From positions 231,674-295,673 of the forward strand of contig CAMLCZ010000002.1 of NCBI GenBank assembly GCA_946478665.1: 64,000 nucleotides of DNA. The letters are read 5' to 3'. Source of the stretch: an uncultured Bartonella sp. (GTDB lineage Bacteria; Pseudomonadota; Alphaproteobacteria; Rhizobiales; Rhizobiaceae). Each line of letters begins with the position of its first letter. The first letter of the stretch is position 1. Positions 19,063-27,597 of the stretch are shown here, in pieces. The notes below the pieces were generated by a model. That model made no database searches, was not told the origin of the DNA, and saw only the letters and a list, made by a program, of their open reading frames with translations. The position numbers and the translations under genes were made by a program.

Positions 19063-22000
19063 GATGCTTTCCTGACAACTAAAAATGCAATAAGCTCAAA
19101 ATCATCTAATCCTGATATGGGGTCCTGCAACGCTGTTGTATGTCCGCCTTCGAAAAGACTGTCGATATCGCTTTTTTCCTTTATGCTTATGATTGATTGT
19201 ATTGCATTATTAAGCAGTGCCGAATAGGCTTTCATGTCACGGCCATCTTTTGTTTCAAGATTGAAACTTCTATAAACTTCAGGCAAGGCCTTAGAATAAG
19301 GCCTACATGAGCTACGTAATAGATCAAGAATTTTCTTCGGCTGCATGTGGTCTATCAGGACGGCGCCATCTTTTCCGATATAGATTAGATAATAAGGATG
19401 TAATCGGTTTTGTTGGTTAATATTGATACCTTGATTACGATTACGCAAAGCAAAGATAACGCCAGGATATAGCCCTTTTTCCTCATCAGCAGAAACAACT
19501 GCATGCATACCGGTCGGTATTTTTGCAATGTCACCATTGTCACGAACATAGTTAAGCAAATCCATGCGAAAATCGTTCAAACCCAAATCAGTAATAGAAA
19601 CACCGGTTTTCAGGTCTTCAAGATCAATAACCTCTTCTTGCAGACGATGTAACTGCTCTTTACGATAAGAAACATCATTGGGCTTGGCACTCAGCACATT
19701 ATCGTCACCAGTCGCAGTAATATCGGTGATTATCATACGGTTTTCAACACGTTCACGCAGATTAATATATTCATCCAATGTTATATCAGGCCAATAATTT
19801 ACAAGCTGTATGACCTTGTTACGTGAACCAATACGATCAATGCGACCAAAACGCTGTATTATGCGTACTGGATTCCAGTGAATATCATAGTTGATAACCG
19901 TGTCGCAATCCTGAAGATTTTGTCCTTCAGAAATACAGTCTGTGCCGATTAACAAATCAATCTCAATGATTTCTTCTGGCATTACTGTTGATTTCTCTTT
20001 TGAGACCGGCGAAAAGAGTGTCAAAACACTCTGAAAATCTAAATTTTTATTAATAGTTGTTTTAGGCGCTGAACTACCCGTTACCTTGCCACTATGAATT
20101 CCATAATGTTTCAATAAAACAGGTGCTAGATGTTGATAGAGATAATCAGCTGTGTCAGAAAAAGCAGTGAAAAGTAAAATTTTCCGGTTCCCCGGATTGA
20201 TGGGATTAGTAATCTTTTCTTCAATTTGTTGCTTAAGGCGTTGTAATTTCTTATCTTCTGTCGGCGTGATCTTTTTCATTTCCGAGAGAAGCTCTTTAAT
20301 GATTGATAAATCTCCCTCCAGCTCACGCTTCCATGTCTCTAAATCCATGTCCGCTAAGTTAACTTTGACCTTACTGCCAATTTCAAAATTTTCGGATTCT
20401 GAGAGATCATCTTCGTCAGCATCAAAACCATCATCGATATTAGCGCTATCAATAAAACCGTTATCTTTGCAGGTTTTGTTATAATTATTTATATTTTCTA
20501 GTGTTGCACTGCAGTTTTTTGCAAGTTTTGATAGCGTAATACGAAAAGCTTCAACAGAGCTTTCTAATCGTTTAAGTAGATTAATGGTCATCAAAGCTTG
20601 CAGACTGCGTTCTCTATCTGCTTGACGGAAAGTACTATTACCGCCTTTTACTTTTTTATCGTAAAGAGCCTCATATTTCCCTAAACGACTTGGAAAAATG
20701 TAATTTACTGGTGCATAGACAGCAAGCGTAAGCTTTGTTAGCCTTTTGAAAATTTCATTCAAACCGATCACATCGGACCTTTCTGTCAAAGGGCATTGGA
20801 TAGAAATCGGCTTCAATCGTTTAGGAAAAGCCCCAATCTCGCTGATGTCATAAAAAGTTTGAATATGTTTTCTAGAACGGGCGATAGTTACACTGTCCAA
20901 AACTTTAAAAAAATCAAAATCCAGAGCATTGAGGATAGATGCAGCAGTTCTTTGATCTGGCGGCTGTTTTGACCATTCATTAAAAACGGCTTGAGCACGT
21001 CGAAAAACTTCTTCAATTGTTGTTGTTAATTCCAACTTATTGCTAAGTTCCGAAGATTGTCCTTCATAGGCAAGCGCCAATTGATTACGTAAATCGGTAA
21101 AGCGGTTATTTACTGGCGTTGCTGACAGCATCAAGACTTTAGTCCTTACACCATCACGTATCACCGCATTCATCAGTTTATTGTAACGGGTTTCTGTTTC
21201 TTTGTAAGCCTCATTGTTACGAAAATTATGCGATTCATCGATGACTACAAGATCGTAATTACCCCAGTTGATGCGGTCAAGAGACATACCAAATGATTTG
21301 CCTTTGGTCCGCAAAAGATCGGTATGACAAAGAACGTCATAATTCAAGCGATCTTTAACAAGACTATTAGTCTTTACGTTGCTGTTATAATTTAACCAAT
21401 TATCAGCGAGTTTTTTAGGGCAAAGAACAAGTACATTATGATTTCGCAATTCGTAGTATTTTATTACAGCCAAAGCTGAAAATGTTTTTCCTAACCCCAC
21501 ACTATCAGCGAGAATACAACCATTATAACTTTCTATCTTATTAATGATGCCATTCACCGCATCTTTCTGAAAGTGATACAGTTTATTCCAGATCACGCTA
21601 TCCTTGTATCCTGTACGATCATTTGGCAGCACATCTTCAGTTATATCCTCAAGAAACTCAGTAAAAATATTATATAGAATAAGATAATAGATACGAGCTG
21701 GTGAGTTTTCAGTGTAGATAGAATTAATATGCTCACAAAGATAAGAAGTCACATCTTCAAGCTGATCAGGATTATCCCATATCTGATCAAATAGAGCAAG
21801 AAACGTACTTGTATGTTCGGCTTCATCTAATCGGGTAATAACATTAGAAACAGCGTTGCCTTTCTGATAGCCAAGATCAACAGCAGTAAAACCTTGAAGC
21901 GGCTGATAAACGCTATGTTCTGAACCACTGGAAACACAAGCGAATTGCTGCATGGGTGAACCGCTACGATTTGAACTAAATTTTGCCTTGCGTCGAATCC

Positions 22001-22331
22001 AATTGGCACATTCTTTGGCAATGGCACGTTGATTCAGTTGGTTTTTTAGACGTATTTCAAATTCGCTTCCGTAAAAAGAGCGCTCTCTTTCTGCCTTAGG
22101 AATTAGAAATTCACGATGTTCTTTTTTAAGTTTATCTGTGACATCTTCAGGCAAAAAGGCAGGATCAGTAAAAATAAACTCCAAAGTGTCTATCTGTTCA
22201 AGTTCTTTTTTCAAAGCTTCAAAAGCATAAATTGAAAAACAAGAGGACGCGATACGCAGCCTTGCTCCTGGTTGAATGCGTCGTTTTAGATCGTCACCTA
22301 AATGTTGATTTATATTATCAATTACTTTCAT
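19059..22331 (-). CDS. SNF2-type helicase with possible PLD-like N-terminal domain, defence-associated
   Basis: This 1090-residue protein leads the operon. Residues 1 to about 150 (GARLRIASSCFSIYAFEALKKEL, then LEFIFTDPAF) look like a phospholipase D-like domain, but a clear HKD motif is not seen. The SF2 core follows: ILADSVGLGKTFSALAV (about residue 280), VIDESHNFRNN (DESH box), LSATPVNNRF, an acidic insert (DDGFDADEDDLSES), IGTDCISEGQNLQDCD and motif VI QRFGRIDRIGS. This is the SNF2/RapA-like arrangement seen in helicases of several anti-phage systems such as DISARM. The start lacks a strong Shine-Dalgarno sequence. Four-base overlap with the DUF4391-like gene shows that it belongs to the same system as mod and res. 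Confidence 0.85.
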   Translation of the reverse strand: MKVIDNINQHLGDDLKRRIQPGARLRIASSCFSIYAFEALKKELEQIDTLEFIFTDPAFLPEDVTDKLKKEHREFLIPKAERERSFYGSEFEIRLKNQLNQRAIAKECANWIRRKAKFSSNRSGSPMQQFACVSSGSEHSVYQPLQGFTAVDLGYQKGNAVSNVITRLDEAEHTSTFLALFDQIWDNPDQLEDVTSYLCEHINSIYTENSPARIYYLILYNIFTEFLEDITEDVLPNDRTGYKDSVIWNKLYHFQKDAVNGIINKIESYNGCILADSVGLGKTFSALAVIKYYELRNHNVLVLCPKKLADNWLNYNSNVKTNSLVKDRLNYDVLCHTDLLRTKGKSFGMSLDRINWGNYDLVVIDESHNFRNNEAYKETETRYNKLMNAVIRDGVRTKVLMLSATPVNNRFTDLRNQLALAYEGQSSELSNKLELTTTIEEVFRRAQAVFNEWSKQPPDQRTAASILNALDFDFFKVLDSVTIARSRKHIQTFYDISEIGAFPKRLKPISIQCPLTERSDVIGLNEIFKRLTKLTLAVYAPVNYIFPSRLGKYEALYDKKVKGGNSTFRQADRERSLQALMTINLLKRLESSVEAFRITLSKLAKNCSATLENINNYNKTCKDNGFIDSANIDDGFDADEDDLSESENFEIGSKVKVNLADMDLETWKRELEGDLSIIKELLSEMKKITPTEDKKLQRLKQQIEEKITNPINPGNRKILLFTAFSDTADYLYQHLAPVLLKHYGIHSGKVTGSSAPKTTINKNLDFQSVLTLFSPVSKEKSTVMPEEIIEIDLLIGTDCISEGQNLQDCDTVINYDIHWNPVRIIQRFGRIDRIGSRNKVIQLVNYWPDITLDEYINLRERVENRMIITDITATGDDNVLSAKPNDVSYRKEQLHRLQEEVIDLEDLKTGVSITDLGLNDFRMDLLNYVRDNGDIAKIPTGMHAVVSADEEKGLYPGVIFALRNRNQGININQQNRLHPYYLIYIGKDGAVLIDHMQPKKILDLLRSSCRPYSKALPEVYRSFNLETKDGRDMKAYSALLNNAIQSIISIKEKSDIDSLFEGGHTTALQDPISGLDDFELIAFLVVRKAS

Positions 22332-23152
22332 TGGAATACTTTGCGCAGCGTGATATTTTGAATTTAAGATAATTCATCTTTAATTAAGAGACGAATTGGT
22401 TATTTTCTTCCACCTTAAATTGTACTTTGTTTGAGTTGTAAATCAAGCAACTGTTTGCTAGTTGTTTTACATTTGTTCCAATTTGCTACGGCTGTATAAC
22501 CATACCTCTCAAAAAAATATAATTAGCTCCATGATTTTTATCACCGGAATGGAATTTGGAGCGATTGGGATAATTGTTACCTGACAAATTGTTTTATAAT
22601 TTTAGTCAAACTTTAAAGACTGTATGAAGCGTAAATTGATATGCAATCTCTCAATAACCAGCTGTAAGCTGACCAAATTTGATTTGATCAACATTATTGA
22701 CCGCAAAGCAAGCTCTCACACACTGAGTAAATCAGACATTACGCACCTAAATTTTTGGAGATATTAACTATATAAAATTATTATAAATAGTTAACCATAA
22801 AGGTTCCGATTTGCTTGCATTTTAGAAAAATGTCTATAGCGAATTCTCCTATTTAATAGTTTTGGTAATAAAAACGACAATTGTGCTGCATTGGACAAAT
22901 GATGTAGTTTAGTTAATTGCAGCACACATGTTTTATGAAAAACCCGCGATATCTATTCTTTTAAGTACACGCGTTACTGAAACAACGATAAACCAATTAG
23001 TCAGATGCGAACTGTTGCAATATTAAAAACCTTGCAAAATGAATGCATTATGAATTTAAAATTTATGCAATAAAAAAAAGGCCATCAGCAAAGAATGTAG
23101 GGATTTGCATTTGTAATTAGTTGACATCACATAATTTACAAAAAACACATTC
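22332..23152. other. AT-rich right end of the island, no gene seen
   Basis: About 820 bases lie between the helicase start and the right direct repeat. The promoter of the defence operon should be here, reading leftwards. I checked both strands for an integrase or its remains and saw no long open frame or tyrosine-recombinase motif. The stretch is strongly AT-rich. Confidence 0.5.
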
Positions 23153-23184
23153 AACAGGAAGAAAAATGTGGTGGGCCCGGAGGG
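23153..23184 (-). repeat. Right direct repeat (3' end of tRNA plus flank), candidate att site
   Basis: This is the partner of the repeat at 12403-12434. It covers the last 16 bases of the tRNA gene including the encoded CCA, plus 16 bases beyond, and differs from the left copy at one base. Confidence 0.8.
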
Positions 23185-23245
23185 ACTCGAACCCCCAACC
23201 AAGCGGTTATGAGCCGCTGGCTCTAACCAATTGAGCTACAGGCCC
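23169..23245 (-). tRNA. tRNA with CAU anticodon (Ile2-type likely, or elongator Met)
   Basis: This 77-base cloverleaf includes an encoded CCA. The acceptor stem GGGCCTG pairs with CGGGCCC (one T-G wobble), the D-arm reads TAGCTCAATTGGTTAGAGC, the anticodon loop CTCATAA gives CAU (plus-strand 209-211 of 23 kb), and the T-arm is GGGGGTTCGAGTCCCTC. C4-G69 and C5-G68 pairs are present; in E. coli these pairs are recognised by TilS in tRNA-Ile2. That favours a lysidine-modified isoleucine tRNA over elongator methionine, but the call needs a TilS-aware classifier. Confidence 0.92.
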
Positions 23246-23409
23246 CACGGTGCCCGTCCAATAGCCTAATTTTTATCCTGACACAAGTACCTCATGTCCA
23301 ACTTATCCACCTTTTTTGAAAAAAACTATCAAATGGTCACTTTTGTCTTATTTTGCTCGCTCTATTTCGTTAAGCAAGCGATAGATTAAATTTCGGGATT
23401 GGTTTTAAA

Positions 23410-24150
23410 ATGTCTACCTTTTCAGTTCGTAACATTGTGGTCGTTAAACCTTTAATGGGTATCACTTTAGGTTTTGCTTTTGGCGTCATGCCGCTTACTG
23501 CCTATGCTGAAGGTGGTGCAACAAAACAACCGTCTATCACAGTTACCGCAACCGGTGAGGCATTTGCCGAGCCAGATATGGCATCATTAGATCTTGCTGT
23601 CATAGATTACGGAAAAACAGCGCAATCAGCACTTGAGAACAGCAATAAAGCAATGAATAAAGTTATCAATACTTTAAAAAAGAATGGTATTGAACAACGT
23701 GATCTCCAAACCTTAAATCTCTCCTTGTCGCCTGTTGAGAAAAATGAAAAAGGCAAAAAACCAGTCGATGCCAATTTCAGAATTTATAATTACCTTTCCG
23801 TCAATATCAGAGATATCAACAAAGCTGGTAGTACGTTAGATAACGCTTTAGAAGCTGGTGCAACAGCCATCAGTGGCGTAACATTTATCAATGCAGACCA
23901 AACCCCTTATTATACAGAAGCACGTAAAAAAGCTGTCGCTAAAGCAATCGACCAAGCAAATACTTTGGCACAAGCTGCAAATATTAAATTGGGATCCATT
24001 ATCTCGATTAATGAAGACGCAGGCAGTAGCGGTTTTGGCTCTCGTCTAGCAAGCAGATCACAATATGATTATGAAGCACCAACACATCTTTCTTCAGGTG
24101 AACTTGCATATCGTGTCAATGTAACCGTCACATTTGCCATTGACCAATAA
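23410..24150 (+). CDS. bp26: SIMPL domain periplasmic protein, BP26/Omp28-like
   Basis: This is a 246-residue exported protein. A signal peptide covers about residues 1-34 (hydrophobic GITLGFAFGVMPLTAYA with cleavage after AYA). The rest is a DUF541/SIMPL domain: PSITVTATGEAFAEPDMASLDLAVIDYGKTAQSAL, then NKAMNKVINTLKKNGIEQRDLQT, ISGVTFINADQTPYYTEARKKAV and VNVTVTFAIDQ. Its length and sequence fit the Brucella immunogenic periplasmic protein BP26 (Omp28), whose family forms large channel-like oligomers. Function is uncertain. It is a single-gene unit to the right of the tRNA. Confidence 0.88.
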   Translation: MSTFSVRNIVVVKPLMGITLGFAFGVMPLTAYAEGGATKQPSITVTATGEAFAEPDMASLDLAVIDYGKTAQSALENSNKAMNKVINTLKKNGIEQRDLQTLNLSLSPVEKNEKGKKPVDANFRIYNYLSVNIRDINKAGSTLDNALEAGATAISGVTFINADQTPYYTEARKKAVAKAIDQANTLAQAANIKLGSIISINEDAGSSGFGSRLASRSQYDYEAPTHLSSGELAYRVNVTVTFAIDQ

Positions 24151-24274
24151 TCCCAATGTGATTGTTCTTTTGCTAAAATCGTTATCAAGGGGCGTGGTAA
24201 ATTCTCGTGATGAATGGTTTTAAGCCAATTTTCCTCGCAAGCCAGCCTATATTGCATAACTATTATGGGCTGGT

Positions 24275-24733
24275 TTAATCTGCGTTTATTGGACCCTCTA
24301 GATAGTTTAGATAATCTTCATCAGATTCCAACGCATCTTCGTGGATACGAATTTTATCGCGTGCTGATATATGCGCTTCATGCACCGTTTTGGCGTTTCC
24401 CGATACAAGAGGATGCCACCATTCAAGATCTTTTCCCTGATCTATCAGCTTATAGGCGCAGGTTTTTGGCAACCAGCGAACCGACCGAATTGTTTTAATA
24501 TCCAGCCTGATACAATCTGGCACAATAGATTTGCGGTTGGGATAGTCAGCACATTGGCATGTTTCTGCATTCAACAGTTTGCACGCAACACTCGTTGCAT
24601 ATATCTCGCCAGTATCTTCATCCTCAAGCTTATGAAGACAACAAAGACCACAGCCGTCACACAAGCTTTCCCACTCAGCATTTGTAAGTTGCTCAAGTCT
24701 TTTTGTTTTCCAAAACGGCATTTCTGCTGTCAT
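24275..24733 (-). CDS. YcgN-family cysteine cluster protein (UPF0260)
   Basis: This 152-residue cytoplasmic protein has the family's cysteine cluster: [11 protein letters not shown], then [25 protein letters not shown] and LPKTCAYKL. The CxxCxxCC pattern suggests metal or Fe-S binding. Length and motifs agree with the UPF0260/YcgN group, whose biochemical role is not established. It is convergent with bp26 and separate from the HlyU-family gene upstream. Confidence 0.9.
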   Translation of the reverse strand: MTAEMPFWKTKRLEQLTNAEWESLCDGCGLCCLHKLEDEDTGEIYATSVACKLLNAETCQCADYPNRKSIVPDCIRLDIKTIRSVRWLPKTCAYKLIDQGKDLEWWHPLVSGNAKTVHEAHISARDKIRIHEDALESDEDYLNYLEGPINAD

Positions 24734-24847
24734 AAAATGTCAATGCCCCTTTTCAACAGCAAGCAGCACATAAAAATATTTCCATGCTTTTAAATTGATA
24801 GCTTTCATCACTTATCGTAAGACTTGAACCAAATTATACAGTTCAAT

Positions 24848-25141
24848 TCAATTATCAAAGATACGTTCACCCTGCTCATCAATGATTTGGCGCGCTTTGA
24901 TGTGAACCATTGTCACCGCGTCATTCATATTGGTAAAGCGATCAGCCCTGATAAATCTGTGTTGCTTCAAAGCACCATCAATCGTTTTCGAGATAACGCC
25001 ACAACTTTGCAATTGCCCCTCATTTTCATAAGGGGTCGCCCTTATCATAAAGCCTTGATATTCAATTTCAGCATTATCAATACTGGAATTATCCGATTGC
25101 TTATTATCTGTTTTGCCAAACAGCTTCTTAAAAAAAGACAT
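24848..25141 (-). CDS. HlyU family protein
   Basis: This 97-residue protein begins MSFFKKLFGK, with AEIEYQGFMIRATPYENEGQLQSCGVISK followed by HRFIRADRFTNMNDAVTMVHIKARQIIDEQG. That pattern is the HlyU (PF10115) family, named for a Vibrio hemolysin regulator but common as a short orphan protein in alphaproteobacteria. A regulatory role is not proven here. It lies between rpoD and the YcgN-family gene on the same strand, with the rpoD terminator in front of it. Confidence 0.85.
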   Translation of the reverse strand: MSFFKKLFGKTDNKQSDNSSIDNAEIEYQGFMIRATPYENEGQLQSCGVISKTIDGALKQHRFIRADRFTNMNDAVTMVHIKARQIIDEQGERIFDN

Positions 25142-25171
25142 TTGAGTTTCCCTGCCCCATTAAAAATAAAA

Positions 25172-25196
25172 AGACGCAATCTGTAAAATTGCGTCT
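25172..25196 (-). terminator. Intrinsic terminator of rpoD
   Basis: A perfect 9-bp stem (AGACGCAAT / ATTGCGTCT) with a 7-base loop lies just after rpoD. On the minus strand it is followed by a T-rich run (TTTTTATTTTT). Confidence 0.85.
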
Positions 25197-25206
25197 CTTT
25201 CCAATC

Positions 25207-27228
25207 TTATGAGTCAAGAAAACTTCTTAACTTGCGAGACCGACTTGGATGTTTGAGTTTACGCAATGCCTTGGCTTCAATCTGTCTAATACGCTCACGC
25301 GTAACAGAAAACTGCTGTCCAACTTCTTCCAATGTATGATCCGTATTCATACCGATTCCGAAACGCATACGCAAAACACGCTCTTCACGCGGTGTTAACG
25401 ATGCCAGAACACGCGTGGTTGTATCACGCAAGTTAGCCTGAATAGCGGCATCAATTGGCAGAAGTGCATTTTTATCTTCAATAAAATCGCCCAAGTGTGA
25501 ATCATCTTCATCACCCACTGGTGTTTCCAACGAAATTGGTTCTTTAGCAATTTTCAGAACTTTACGCACTTTTTCAAGTGGCATAGCAAGCTTTTCTGAC
25601 AATTCTTCCGGTGTCGGTTCACGACCAATTTCATGCAACATCTGGCGCGATGTACGAACAATCTTATTGATTGTTTCAATCATATGCACCGGAATACGAA
25701 TTGTCCGCGCCTGATCGGCGATTGAACGTGTGATAGCCTGACGTATCCACCATGTTGCATAGGTCGAGAATTTATAGCCACGGCGATATTCAAATTTATC
25801 AACCGCCTTCATCAAGCCAATATTGCCTTCCTGAATAAGGTCAAGGAACTGCAAACCGCGATTGGTGTATTTCTTGGCAATAGAGATAACCAATCGAAGA
25901 TTGGCCTCAACCATTTCTTTTTTAGCAATGGCGGCTTCTCTTTCGCCTTTTTGTACCTGATTGACGATACGGCGGAACTCACCAATAGAGATTGCTGTTT
26001 CTTGTGCCAGCGATTGAATCTCAATACGCAAATCCTGAATTGATTTTACCTCGCGTGTGGCAAATTCTTTCCAACCATGCCCCTTCAAGGCTGAAATATA
26101 ATTGACCCAGTCAGCGTCCATTTCACGCCCTTGGTATTCTTTCAGGAATTCGTCATGGCGAACACCATAGGAATCTGCCAGGCGTTTTAACTTACCCTCG
26201 TTTTTCACAAGGCGTTTGTTAATATCATAAAGCTGCTCAACCAATGCTTCGATACGGTTTTGGTTGAGTGACAAAGACTTAACTGATTTTACAAGATCTT
26301 CCTTAAGCTTTTTATAGGTCTTGCGTTGCTCTGGAGAAAGCGCACCGTCATCATGGTCTGCAAGACTGCTTTCAACATGCTGATCCTGCAATTTACGCAG
26401 TTTCACATAAGTGTCCGCAATAAAATCAAGTGTTTCCATTACCTGTGGGCGAAGTTCATTTTCCATTGCGGCCAATGATAGGTTGGCCTCATCATCTTCG
26501 TCATCATCTTCAACCTCACCCATATCACCGCCGACATTTGTTATGTCGTCGTCATCATGTGATGGGCGGCGTGGTGCTTCGTCCTTTGGTTTTATCTCTT
26601 CCACGCGCTCAATAATGGGTGCTTGCCTTGCCTCAGGTCCTGCATAAGTCGTTTCAAGATCAATGATTTCACGCAACAAAATACGCTGCTCATTCAACTC
26701 TTCACGCCAAATAATAAGAGCCTGAAAGGTCAATGGACTTTCGCATAAGCCAGCAATCATCGTCTCGCGGCCAGCTTCTATGCGTTTTGCAATGGCTATT
26801 TCACCTTCACGAGAAAGTAGCTCAACAGCCCCCATTTCACGCAAATACATACGCACAGGGTCGTCGGTACGATCGCCAACCTCACGTTTTGTTGTCGTAG
26901 CGAGCGCGCGTCCACCAGCTTCAACAAGGTCACCACCTTCAACGGTCTCTTCCTCTTCACCTTCGGAATCAGCCTCGGCTTCCTCGTCGTCTTCCACAAC
27001 ATTGATACCCATGTCGGAAAGCATCGCCATGGTGTCTTCTATCTGTTCGGAAGTTACTTCTTCTGATGGAAGAACTGCGTTAAGCTCGTCCATTGTTACA
27101 AAGCCGCGTTTTTTTGCGACCTTGATCATTTTCTTTACGACATCATCGGACAGATCTAAAAGAGGACCATCACTACTGACTTCGCGTTCGGTCTCTGCAT
27201 TTTCTGTCTGTTTTACCTTTGTTGCCAT
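25207..27228 (-). CDS. rpoD: RNA polymerase primary sigma factor RpoD (sigma-70)
   Basis: This 673-residue sigma-70 is full length. It has an N-terminal region 1.1 domain ([25 protein letters not shown]), an acidic non-conserved region rich in Asp/Glu, regions 2.1-2.4 ([52 protein letters not shown]), region 3 ([14 protein letters not shown]) and region 4.2 ([24 protein letters not shown]). It directs housekeeping transcription. It lies downstream of dnaG in the conserved dnaG-rpoD arrangement and has its own intrinsic terminator. Confidence 0.98.
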   Translation of the reverse strand: MATKVKQTENAETEREVSSDGPLLDLSDDVVKKMIKVAKKRGFVTMDELNAVLPSEEVTSEQIEDTMAMLSDMGINVVEDDEEAEADSEGEEEETVEGGDLVEAGGRALATTTKREVGDRTDDPVRMYLREMGAVELLSREGEIAIAKRIEAGRETMIAGLCESPLTFQALIIWREELNEQRILLREIIDLETTYAGPEARQAPIIERVEEIKPKDEAPRRPSHDDDDITNVGGDMGEVEDDDEDDEANLSLAAMENELRPQVMETLDFIADTYVKLRKLQDQHVESSLADHDDGALSPEQRKTYKKLKEDLVKSVKSLSLNQNRIEALVEQLYDINKRLVKNEGKLKRLADSYGVRHDEFLKEYQGREMDADWVNYISALKGHGWKEFATREVKSIQDLRIEIQSLAQETAISIGEFRRIVNQVQKGEREAAIAKKEMVEANLRLVISIAKKYTNRGLQFLDLIQEGNIGLMKAVDKFEYRRGYKFSTYATWWIRQAITRSIADQARTIRIPVHMIETINKIVRTSRQMLHEIGREPTPEELSEKLAMPLEKVRKVLKIAKEPISLETPVGDEDDSHLGDFIEDKNALLPIDAAIQANLRDTTTRVLASLTPREERVLRMRFGIGMNTDHTLEEVGQQFSVTRERIRQIEAKALRKLKHPSRSRKLRSFLDS

Positions 27229-27597
27229 TCCGTCTTAACTCCGCTCAGTTACATTTAGAACAGATCGCGTTCTGCATTTTCTGTAACTTCTACTAAACCC
27301 GCCACTAATTTAGGCTTTTCCCAAGCCAGCCTTCTAAGGCTAACTATTTTTAAAAAGGATTAACTTTTGAGCATTCTATCCACGATAACCCGTTACAAGC
27401 CACCAAACTACGCTCCAATTCTGCCGCTATAACAATTTTCCTACGCTTAATCGTTTGCCACTTTCTGACTAACCCAAGCAAAATTCACCCATTGGTTAAA
27501 TCAAACATGTGTCTTTCATGCGTCCTTAAACTGATTTTTTTGCCTGTCACCATTGCCCGCTTGGGCTTTCGTGGCTGATTCGCGCAAAAAAAGCGAA
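27229..27597. other. dnaG-rpoD intergenic region
   Basis: This 369-base spacer between dnaG and rpoD probably contains an rpoD promoter. I see no hairpin strong enough to call, no small gene and no RNA. Confidence 0.5.

Larger units (their letters stand above)
12403..23184. mobile_element. Candidate genomic island integrated in a tRNA(CAU) gene
   Basis: About 10.8 kb is bounded by direct copies of the tRNA 3' end and its flank (12403-12434 and 23153-23184). The tRNA itself stays whole at the right end. Inside are a decayed winged-HTH gene and a four-gene restriction-modification-like operon, which is typical defence-island cargo. No integrase, excisionase or conjugation gene is visible, so the element is either a remnant, mobilised in trans, or its integrase has been deleted. 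Island status is inferred from the repeats and cargo. Confidence 0.7.

Noticed and set aside
13467..22331. BREX or DISARM assignment for the island operon
   Set aside because: There is no PglZ, BrxC, DrmB or other hallmark gene; Mod plus Res fits a type III-like system with extra components.
22332..23152. Search for an integrase beside the right repeat
   Set aside because: No long frame or tyrosine/serine recombinase motif was found on either strand; only AT-rich DNA.
24371..24793. Frame of 140 codons opposite the YcgN-family gene
   Set aside because: The minus-strand frame has the family cysteine cluster; the plus-strand one has no recognisable feature.
26780..27238. Long frame opposite rpoD
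   Set aside because: It is a Ser-rich antisense shadow of the acidic N-terminus of rpoD.
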